From: Forficula auricularia
Lineage: Eukaryota > Arthropoda > Insecta > Dermaptera > Forficulidae
NCBI GenBank assembly: GCA_024734495.1
Contig: JALMQS010000153.1
Coordinates: 36,594,858-36,658,857 of the forward strand
DNA length: 64,000 nucleotides
Reading direction: 5' to 3'
The translations under genes were made by a program, and so were the position numbers. This document shows, in pieces, positions 56,015 through 64,000 of this stretch. Numbering within the stretch: the first letter of the stretch is position 1; every line of letters starts with the position of its first letter. The notes below the pieces were generated by a model. The model was not told the origin of the DNA, searched no databases, and saw only the letters and a list, made by a program, of their open reading frames with translations.

Positions 56015-56160
56015 CTCGCCCAGAACATCCTGTGAAAAAACAAACCAAGTTCAAAAAAGTGATCTATTGAGCAGCACTAGATTTTCGAACTTGGCCTGTT
56101 TTTTCTCAGAATCTTTTGAATGGACCCGGGCAGCATATAAAATTTACTAATTTTATTCAT
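56015..56160. repeat. Mini foldback
   Basis: GTGAAAAAACAAACCAAG near 56033 pairs with CTTGGCCTGTTTTTTCTCA near 56092-56110. It is a short derivative of the outer arms of the 12295-13075 foldback. Confidence 0.6.
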
Positions 56161-56199
56161 ATTTGTTAATCATAAAACATAGCTATTAAATTGTAAGTT

Positions 56200-56450
56200 T
56201 TTGCCGAGAGTAGCAGAATTTTTATATATTGAAGGAGACAATAAAAGAGTGGTGTGTCTTCTGCTGGAATTATAAATTTTATTTATTTATAACGAGACTA
56301 TAGTTATATATAAATTAATTCCTGTGAATACATTGTAATAGACTGATGAAGAGGGCAAAGCCCTCGAAACTATAGTCTCGTTATAAATAAATAAAATTTA
56401 TAATTCCAGCAGAAGACACACTCTTTTATTGTCTCCTTCAACATAGCTAT
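56200..56450 (+). ncRNA. Hammerhead unit, family C, asymmetric palindrome
   Basis: Forward core 56343-56377: CTGATGA, A, GAGGGCAAAGCCCTC, GAAAC, TATA, GTC, with the same stem I as at 45552. The left arm keeps the reverse-strand 3' flank up to CGAGACTATAG and then lacks the stem II and CTGATGA part, so only the forward ribozyme is complete. Confidence 0.85.
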
Positions 56451-56509
56451 TAATGTAGAATAATGATATCTACCAAGACAAAAAAAGCAAAAATATCATA
56501 TCATTAGTA

Positions 56510-56770
56510 ATCTTTGATTCATAAATTAATTCCTGTGAATCAATTGTAATAGATTATTGGCTGGCAAAATGGGTTTGTGTCCGATGCCAAGGGGGAAAAA
56601 AAAATTGTAATAGACTGATGAAGATAGCAAAGCCCTCGAAACTATAGTCTCGTTATAAATAAATAAAATTTATAATTCCAGCAGAAGACGCACTCTTTTA
56701 TTGTCTCCTTCGATATATAAAATTTCTGCTACTCTCGGCACAAAAAACTTTCAATTTAATAATCTTTGGG
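56510..56770 (+). ncRNA. Hammerhead unit, family C, with 50-bp insertion
   Basis: Forward core 56615-56649: CTGATGA, A, GATAGCAAAGCCCTC, GAAAC, TATA, GTC. Stem II has lost pairs (GATAGC against GCCCTC). Just upstream, ATTGTAATAGA is duplicated (56543-56553 and 56604-56614) around a 50-bp insert. The 3' flank with CTGCTACTCTCGGCA is complete. Confidence 0.78.
56554..56603 (+). mobile_element. 50-bp LINE 3' tail insertion
   Basis: TTATTGGCTGGCAAAATGGG, TTTGTGTCCGATGCC, then a G/A run. It is flanked by an 11-bp target duplication of the hammerhead-unit sequence. It matches the tails at 12070 and 33044. An extreme 5' truncation. Confidence 0.82.
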
Positions 56771-57109
56771 TTCTTTTCCTTCAGGATTTTGTTTTTAAAT
56801 CATTTATCTACTTTTATTAGCCATTTTAAATCTTATTTGTTAACATTTTCAAATTATTGAATTAATTGAATATTCTCTCTATATTCTCTCCAATTAGTCC
56901 AAGTTCAATAGTCAAAAGGCCATTCTTAGAATAATAGACATTAATAAATTAACTTCTACTAGTATAAAACAGGTCTGGGCTTGTATTTGGAATCATTGAT
57001 TTGCTGAAGGTCTGAACTTGTATTTGAATCCTTGCCTTCGCTGCTATAAGAAAAGAGAGACCATTCTATCAGCGCACTTTTTAGTCATTTTTCTAGATTA
57101 ATTTTTTTT

Positions 57110-57720
57110 TAATTACTGAAATAATAAATATTAAAAAAAAATGTAAATATGAGATGAAAAATTATTTTGAATTATTCTAAACTTGGTTATTTTTGTCACC
57201 TGATTGTTGAACTTATAATTTTGCTTTTAGTGAATTTTATTCTTGAAAATAGCTTTAGGTAGGTATATGTAAATTCATATTTCTAAAAAAGTAAATAATG
57301 TGAACCCAGAAGGAATATTTTTTTCTGGGTAGATAATTTTTATGAAATTTTAATAAAGAGACATTATTAAATTTTTCTTTCAGTTCAATGTCTAATTGAA
57401 GTGGCATACATCCAATCAGAAAGTTTGCAGTTAAAATATTTAAATCTAATAAAAAATGGTTCAAAATATGCCAAAATTGGTAATAATTTTTCGGAAATCT
57501 CGATATATTTTTTCACTTTCAAAATTGAAAATCTTCCTTTTATTCTTCGAAACCATTTGGAGAGATTTTCTAATTTCGTCTTTTTTTAGAAAAAAAAATC
57601 AGGTCAAATTGTTTCAGATATCTATCTTGTTCGGTAACATAAAAAATGTTTTAACGAACTTTATAATTTTATGTCAGGCCGCATTAATTGCTGTGCTGGG
57701 TCGCAGTTTGGACAGCCTTG
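57110..57720. repeat. hAT-like relic
   Basis: The right end is GTCGCAGTTTGGACAGCCTTG (57700-57720). 57110-57260 matches 54590-54740 (TTATAATTTTGCTTTTA-TGAATTTTATTCTT). The left terminus was not identified. Confidence 0.5.
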
Positions 57721-57789
57721 CTGTAGCCGCTGCACCTCAGAGAGATACTCTGGTATCCTTTAAAGCAGAGAGAAGAAGATCATGCTTAT

Positions 57790-58100
57790 ATTTACATAAC
57801 AACAAAACGAATTTACCTACAGTCTAATCGGGTATTTGAACCAGATAAAATATACCAATTAAAAGACTATAATAATTATAAAGGTCAAACCGAGAGGTGA
57901 ACCGCGACCTAATATATCAGTGTACACCTACTTCCACTTCCACTTTCATTTCCAAGTAGAAGACAATGAAGGGGCATTATCTAATGAATTCCAAAATAAT
58001 TCCAAATAATTCCAAAGACGGCGTACACCTGATTCCAATCGCGGTTCACCCCTCGGGTCAAACCTTCAAAACTATAGTCTCTAGAAATTATATTATAAAT
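57790..58100 (+). ncRNA. Hammerhead-type unit, family D, interrupted
   Basis: Left part 57800-57890 (AACGAATTTACCTACAGTC, GACTATAATAATTATAAAGG) and right part 58056-58100 (GGTCAAACCTTCAAAACTATAGTC). Without the 165-bp insert plus one target copy, the order matches 47591-47625. The boxes are decayed (ACTATAAT; TTCAAAAC). Confidence 0.65.
57891..58055. mobile_element. 165-bp hAT-like MITE
   Basis: Inverted ends CGAGAGGTGAACCGCGA and TCGCGGTTCACCCCTCG (16 of 17). The 8-bp target duplication GGTCAAAC (57883-57890 and 58056-58063) lies inside stem II of a hammerhead unit. The inner part has GTGTACAC/GCGTACACC and repeated AATAATTCC. No ORF. Confidence 0.88.
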
Positions 58101-59040
58101 GTGGGACCGCTAGAAATTGCTAGGTCTTAAAGATTCGAACGTTCGGTAGCTAAATCTCGTTGTGTCTCGTAATGCGTGTTCGTGTGACTGCTTTCCGTTT
58201 GATGGTCAGATCGCTAGTCTCGTCCTTGACTGAATGCCAGTCTGTTTGCTCGGGAGTGCAGCTATCGCTCCCGTAGACATCATTTCATAAGGGTAGTGGG
58301 AGAATACATTATGTGACAAATATTATCAATACGGATGGAATTCAAACAAGCACCTAGGGGATTGTGGAATTCCATCCCATTCACTCCTCACTTACTCAAG
58401 ATTCAAACAATGATCTTTGTGTACTGAAAAGAATGAAAAGAATGAAATACCTATGCAAAGGTTCTTGTGTTGGCTGAAAGGGTCTTCAGTTGACCATCAC
58501 ATTGTTTGGCAGATGAGCGCGATGAAAAATTTCTATTATAATATTTCAAATCTAGATAAATATGTTAGCGTGGCTCTTATTTTTCAACTTTCTACAAGAT
58601 TAGCCCCCACCGCCTATTTTGTTTCAATCTACCAAAAAATGATCTGTGCAAATTTTCAACTCAATCGGACAAGTGCGAGGCGACCCTCATCGACCATGAA
58701 TTTTTGAAATTTTTCACACGGAAAGTAATTCTTTGAGAGAAATATATATTTTTTTAAATTATTTTATTTGTAATAACTTGTAAGCATTAGTAATGAGAAT
58801 CAATTGGAGTTTTAATTAATTAGTTAATTTTTGCATGTGATTTGCTAGTGCTAAGTTACTATGAAATATCATCAAATGTTTGCCGTGTGAATTATATTAA
58901 TCTATTTTTCATTATTATTATAAGATAAACTTATACTATTATTATATTGTCAACACTTTGAGTGGTAAATATCTCTATCAAATATGAGCAGGGGGTAGGG
59001 GTAATCAATATATTGGGTTTCGATTTTGTATTATTTGTTG
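58101..59040. other. Intergenic DNA, no gene seen
   Basis: A moderately GC-richer stretch at 58110-58290 has no reading frame or repeat I recognise. A 96-codon frame at 58417-58707 is unassigned. Confidence 0.4.
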
Positions 59041-59049
59041 TGTTTTATA

Positions 59050-59095
59050 TTTTTCACACTGATGATGATACATCGTTGTCGAAACTTCTCTCAAG
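59050..59095 (+). ncRNA. Weak hammerhead-like motif
   Basis: CTGATGA, T, GATACATCGTTGTC, GAAAC at about 59059-59084. Stem II is four pairs including one G-U. No GTH follows at the expected distance (TTCTC instead), so the cleavage site is not evident. Confidence 0.3.
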
Positions 59096-59316
59096 ACAAT
59101 AAAGAATATTTAAAAAAATAAATAATATAAAATAAAATTGTTTACCCCTATTTATATCATAGAGAACGCTCAAAGTTTTGACACTATAGGTAATAATTAA
59201 ATAGTTTCTCAGTGGAGTAAAGAAAAGTTGAATTACACTTATTATTATTATTAGATAATAAATTTAACGAATTTACCTATATCCAATATTTATATCCTTT
59301 ATATATATATACTATA

Positions 59317-59799
59317 CCGGGTGAGTTTTTTATCTTGAGACAGTCTTATAACTCAAAAACTGTGCATTATATGGAAAAAAGTTTTAAATTAAAATTTGTT
59401 TATATCGAGGGGGAAACTAAACTACGCTATTGTTTTATGACTTAGAACAAGCTTTCAAGGTAATTTCAATGTTAAGTTCTGTTTTTTAAATATAACCCTA
59501 TATTTTTCTATACGTCTACTTAATCTGCAAAAAAAACTGAAGAACTTTCATGAGAACTATTTTTTATACGACATCAAATAAACAAAATACATGAATCAAT
59601 TACATCTCAAAAACAAAATCTTAATAATTATTTTTAACAATTATTTAACTTAATTTTCAAATAATAATGATTAAATAATTAATTATTAAATAAATAATCA
59701 TTAAATCGAAAAGTCACAACAATGAAAATAATTGATTATAATGATATTAAAACTTCGTTATAGTCAGATTTAAGAGTTAATTTTCTACTTAATAGAACT
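59317..59799. mobile_element. Long-TIR MITE, truncated copy 2
   Basis: Left end CCGGGTGAGTTTTTTATC at 59317 after TA, followed by about 480 bp matching 49836-50270. It stops where the reverse-strand LINE begins. Upstream sequence (AACGAATTTACCTATATCC at 59267) and the downstream flank beyond the LINE (61155) are again parts of a family-D hammerhead unit. Confidence 0.78.
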
Positions 59800-59802
59800 A
59801 GA

Positions 59803-61133
59803 ATGAAGTGGTCCGGCACTTTTCTAATTTGACCGCGAGAGAGTGTTGGGAGTCCGCAAAACGCGTGCTACGTGCAAAGCATGCTTTGGGGGAATTATTG
59901 ATTTTATCTAATCAGAGCATCTGCCGTGATAGTATCTATAGAAAAGGGAAAGGGCAGAGACATTTCTTCGATGAGCCAGCGAGTCGAGGTAGTCGGTGAG
60001 GGTAGAATCGTCATTTAGCCTGACGGCTCGTTTCTGAATTGCATCCAGGGTAGCAAGAGAATATTTTGAGGCTCCTCTCTATAGATGAGAGCCGTATTCG
60101 AGACAGGGGCGGATTTGGGCGTTGTAGATGGAGAGAAGTTGTGGGGTTTTTAAAATCGCTTGGACCTGAATAAGAAGCCAATCTTCCTTGATGCAGATTT
60201 CGCCACAGAGGAGATGTGTTCATTCCAAGACAGGTCAGATGCGACAGAGACGCCCAACATGGATAGGCTGTCACACATTTTCAGGGTATTCGAATCGAAG
60301 TGAATATCAGGGAAATCTTTATTTTCGCGCCTAGAAATTAGACAACATTGAGTCTTGTTTGAATTAAAGTTAACTAAATTTTGGGAGCCCCATTTATTCA
60401 GTTTGTCTAGGTCGAGAGTAGTTGTGGAGGCAACATTGATTCGATTATTCGGGAGTGAGGGTTTGCCGTGTAGAGTGCTATCGTCGGCGTAACAATGAGT
60501 GGGGTTTGCCGTTTGATCGATAAGGTCGTTTATATAAATTAGGAAGAGTGTGGAGGAGATTACGGAGCCTTGGGGAACACCAGAGTTTGTGGAGAACGAT
60601 TCAGATGATGTTCCATCCACCACAACTTTTATACTTCGGTTTGTCAGAAAGCTTTCTATCCATTTGCGAAGTGTTGGTGTGAATCCAAAGGCTGGCAGTT
60701 TGGCAAGAAGATTTTGTGCCAAACCTGGTCAAAAGCTTTGGAGATATCAAGGGCTACAGCGAGGGTTTCTTTTCCGGCCTCTAGAGTATTGTTCCAGGTG
60801 TGGGTGACATATGTTAAGATGTCGCCTGTGGAACGATTTTGTCTGAATCCATATTGCCTATCGTGAATTAATTTATTGTTTTCTAAGTGATGAAGGACGT
60901 GTTGGATTATGACCAATTCCATTATTTTGGAAAGAACAGAGGTGATCGAGATAGGTCTGTAATTAGAAGATTTTTGAAGAGTCTCCTTTTTTAGGGATAG
61001 GTGTACTCTGGCTATTTTTCCAGCTTTTGGGGAATATGCCCGATTCGTGGGAGAGTTGGAATAGCTTGGATAAGATAGGGGCAAGTTCAGGGGCGCATTT
61101 TTTAATGAGAATTGGTGGGATGTTATTACTGCA
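59803..61133 (-). pseudogene. Reverse-strand LINE copy with reverse transcriptase
   Basis: Read on the reverse strand from 61133: NNIPPILIKKCAPELAP, FPKSWKNSQSTPIPKKGD, then NYRPISITSVLSKIMELV, YGFRQNRSTGDIL, LAVALDISKAFDQVWH (first catalytic Asp region), GVPQGSVISSTLFLIYINDL, CYADDSTLHG (YADD catalytic site), LNKWGSQNLVN, MLGVSVASDLSWNEHI and finally the NSETSRQ region. At least three frameshifts break it (near 61000, 60700 and 60200). The endonuclease and ORF1 are missing, and the 3' UTR is cut at 59803. It is the most complete member of the LINE family whose 3' pieces lie at 3.1-5.7, 35.4, 41.0 and 62.1 kb. Confidence 0.9.
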
Positions 61134-61154
61134 ACATATATATATGATGTGGAA

Positions 61155-61205
61155 TATGTGGATGTTTATTTGCATCAAACAGAGGACAACCTCACTGATT
61201 TCTTT
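61155..61205 (+). repeat. Hammerhead-unit 3' flank
   Basis: GATGTTTATTTGCATCAAAC, AGAGGACAACCTCACTGATT: family-D 3' flank, split from its 5' part by the MITE and LINE at 59317-61133. Confidence 0.65.
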
Positions 61206-61805
61206 TTATTAAATGTAGGTAGATGAGAAAATTATTTCGATAATATTTCGAAACGCAAGTTTGAATTCTACAATGTTTGTTTGTGTTGATTGTTCCTTTT
61301 TCTACAAGGCTTGTGTGGGTTTCCACGGTGTAAAATATGATTTTCTGTTTCCATTTGTGCCAGTGACAATATTCTTTCATTTACATACGAATCAGCCAGC
61401 TCTTTTTCCCGCCCTTACTCCCAATCTTCTGTTTACCATAACCTTTCATTATTGTCAACAACTTTCAAATATTTATACAACTTTAAAGTCACCATTGATA
61501 TTTATAGGCAAAGCTGATTTAGATGTCGGAGATTATCCACTATAACAGATAGTATCGGGGGCAATGGGCGGATTGCAATGGCTCGGATCTCTTTAGGTTT
61601 TATTTTTCGAATTGGGCATGCAATATGCGGGAGGCTCAACAGCAGATAATAGAAATCACTTTTCGATTTTTCAACAAAAGTCAGGTTATCTAGTCTACGA
61701 TTTATATTGCTTCTAGTAATTACACAAATGTTTGATTGCTGTATAATTATTGTAACATTTGTGAATATTTCTACAAACACTTGTTGTTTTATTATACCTA
61801 AGTAC
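61206..61805. other. Intergenic DNA, no gene seen
   Basis: Short frames without domains. Confidence 0.4.
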
Positions 61806-61809
61806 AAGG

Positions 61810-61970
61810 CCAAGCCAAGCGTTGCTCGGTAATTTTACTTCAGGTAAAAGCAAATACCTGGAACACCGAGCGATGCCCGGTAATTTTTTGATTCAGTTAG
61901 AAGCGATATATTAATATTATATTTTAATTTTAAATTCAGTTAAAAAGGTCGATTTTTAAATCTGCAGCCC
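61810..61970 (+). repeat. Hairpin-ended terminal module (two pieces)
   Basis: 61856-61960 has TACCTGGAACACCGAGC, hairpin, GATTCAGTTAGAAGC and AAAAAGGTCGATTTTTAAA as at 9549. A decayed piece (GCGTTGCTCGGTAATTTTAC) precedes it at 61812-61850 in the same orientation. Confidence 0.65.
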
Positions 61971-62104
61971 AAAATAAAAAATAAAATTGAAAAAAAAACT
62001 TTTAATTTATATATTTACCTATACATGATTATCAAGAGAAATCTAATTAGAAAACTAAAAAAATGTAAGATAAATAAGTAAAATGAAAAAAAGTATCTAG
62101 CATC

Positions 62105-62400
62105 CAGAATTGGTCCTGTCCTCCTCCGAATCAAACATGCTTTGCGTGTACGCGTTGCAGACTCAACACTCTTCGCGTCAAATGTATATCCCCATGATCA
62201 AGGAACTGACTCTTCCAGCCTCCATCTTTCCAGCACTTATAATTTTCAAACCTCAAACCCGAGTGCATAAACACCTACGTTCACCTCACATCAACTTTCC
62301 TTCTCTTCGGTAATGCAAGGTCTTTCGAGATCCATAGCTCATTTAGGTGCACCTATTGCATTCATGCATTAAAAATGAATGTTTGTTCAAGTTCCAAAGA
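62105..62400 (+). pseudogene. LINE 3' fragment with internal deletions
   Basis: AAACATGCTTTGCGTGTACG, TATATCCCCATGATCAAGG, CAGCCTCCATCTTTCCAGC and GTAATGCAAGGTCTTTCGAG follow 4057-4310 in order, with several short deletions. Confidence 0.75.
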
Positions 62401-63480
62401 ACTCCCTGGTGACAAATTAAATTAATTCTAAATAAAAAAAATAATGTCTCCTCAATCATATAATATAAAAATATATATATATAATAATTTGATGGAGGTT
62501 GAACGAGTTTTCCTGATTCCTAGGTCCGATTGCTTATTCAAGAGATGGACCTGCGCTCAATTTCAAATTAGAATTTATCGAAATTGAGACAGCGAGCTAT
62601 TTTCCCCTAAGGCTTAGTACACTAGACCGTTACAATTATTTAGAAAAGAAATTATATCTTAGTATTGTTTTTAATTGAGTTTGCGACCAGGTTTTACATT
62701 TTCTCAAACGATCTCCTAATCTATAAGTAATCCTGTAGTTTTTGTTGCTTATTTTAATCAGATGATGGTCGCTGTTTTTTGCTATTAGTATAATATCAAT
62801 TCTTTAAGGTATAAGATTTAAGAAGATAACAAATCTATATAATCGAGATAGAGCTTCAATTCTTTTCTGGGGTAAGAAATGTGCTCTTCTATGATTAAAA
62901 CCATAACTTATAGAAAATAAACAAAAGGTTTATTTTGAAGAATTTCTAAAGAAATTGCGCACGGAAAAAGAAATTTATGTGATATCCCATAAAAATAGAA
63001 CGTTTAATTCTATAGAAAGAAGAGACCTGAATAGTATGTAGCTGAATTTTATCATTCTGGTAAGCAAGTATCTCGAGGGGAATAAAATTTGATTGGTTAT
63101 AATGGTTCTTTGAGATAGATATGGACCAGAAGTAGTTTAAAGTAATCTCAGCATTCCATACGAGAGTTATTATTATTGTATTTAGAGAGTTCGAGCAATT
63201 CTTCAGAAAATACCATCCAAAGGAGAAGAAAAAGATGCTGATATGACAGGTATTAGATAGCATCGTGATAGACGAAGATCTCTCTGAGAGAAAATTGCAA
63301 AATCAAAATACACTATTTTAAATACAAAATATACTTAAAATACCAAATACAAAATACCTACATGATGATGTATTTGAATACAAACATAAAAAAATATAAT
63401 TTAAATACACAAAATAGACCTATTAAAAGAACAAATTTCATTATAGTCAAAATGGTTCAGTTAATATAGGACTTTTAATT
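62401..63480. other. Intergenic DNA, no gene seen
   Basis: Nothing recognised. A 105-codon reverse frame (62946-63263) has no domain. Confidence 0.45.
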
Positions 63481-63486
63481 AATAGT

Positions 63487-63775
63487 GCCTGGAGCACCGA
63501 GCGATGCTCGGTAACTTTTTTGCCTCTAAATAGCTTAAGTTTCAAATTGCAAAGGCTCTGCGACTTACCGAAGACGAGATATGAACGATTAAAATATTTA
63601 TTTTGGCACATCACTAATTTACACCCTCTTCCTTTATTTCAATCGGATTAAAATTTATATGCGACTAATAACTCGTGAGACCTCACGAATTTTTCGCGAA
63701 ATAGTTAGAGCCGTTTTCGAGAAACTGATTATATATATACAAAACATTGCTCATTTAATAATATAAGATTACAAT
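63487..63775 (+). repeat. Hairpin-ended terminal module and inner arm
   Basis: TGCCTGGAGCACCGAGCG, hairpin, GTAACTTTTTTGCC at 63487-63520. 63690-63775 (GTTAGAGCCGTTTTCGAGAA, CATTTAATAATATAAGATTA) matches the inner arm near 10480-10580. An internally deleted copy of the 9.5-kb element's left side, with an extra stretch (63620-63690) matching 22062-22130. Confidence 0.65.
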
Positions 63776-64000
63776 AAAAAAATCGTGCGTGTAACCTTTA
63801 CGCGCAGTTGAAGTACAACTTCTTTGACAGTTGTGGCAAAGTATTGCTAAAAAGATTAAACTTAAAATAAGTATTGCATATTAACTGCGCCAGCCGTGCC
63901 GGAGAAACGACTCGTGCAGTTTCAGGAAAATAATTAATTATCGATCCTGATCATTATTATTATAATATATATATTTATATAAATTCATATTCCTATATAT
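63776..64000. other. Intergenic DNA at window edge
   Basis: Nothing recognised. Confidence 0.4.

Noticed and set aside
59050..59095. Counting this as a firm hammerhead
   Set aside because: The boxes match, but stem II is weak and no GTH follows, so it is listed only as a low-confidence feature.

Overview
This window looks like a gene-poor, strongly AT-rich piece of an animal nuclear genome, most likely an insect or other arthropod. The reasons are the non-LTR retrotransposon families (CR1-type and RTE-type), hAT and mariner DNA transposons, tRNA-derived SINEs and Penelope-type hammerhead ribozyme motifs, all scattered through long non-coding DNA. I found no intact host protein gene, no rRNA gene and no CRISPR array. 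A 100-N assembly gap lies at 1268-1367. The species cannot be fixed from this sequence alone.

Layout. 1-9.2 kb: small foldback elements and three 5'-truncated pieces of one LINE family. 9.5-16.3 kb: a 4.4-kb hairpin-ended element with long inverted arms and a nested 2.3-kb block, then a second composite element that carries an RTE insertion. 18-25 kb: a noncoding repeat, nested palindromes, and a scrambled PIF1-type helicase present as inverted duplicates. 25.4-29.4 kb: the best coding unit, a nearly full-length CR1-superfamily LINE with an SGNH-esterase ORF1 and an endonuclease/reverse transcriptase ORF2, broken by three frameshifts. 29.4-35 kb: palindromes carrying paired hammerhead ribozyme motifs, paired tRNA-like SINEs, and a repeat holding two dated insertions (an RTE tail and a hAT MITE) with target duplications. 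35-42 kb: hAT elements and relics. 45-52 kb: more hammerhead elements, a dead mariner, long-TIR MITEs, and a SINE that appears to end in a hammerhead. 53-64 kb: hAT relics, further hammerhead elements interrupted by smaller insertions, and a reverse-strand LINE copy.

The most notable content is a set of about 17 loci with hammerhead-ribozyme architecture (CTGANGA, stem II, GAAAC, then usually GTH). They fall into at least five sequence families. Such motifs are known from Penelope-like retroelements. Here no Penelope ORF is present, the units are short and apparently non-autonomous, several are arranged head to head as near-perfect palindromes (one ribozyme on each strand), and one sits at the end of a tRNA-headed SINE. 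Later insertions into these units give a local relative chronology.

All calls come from reading the sequence by eye. Boundaries without a target duplication or a second copy are approximate.
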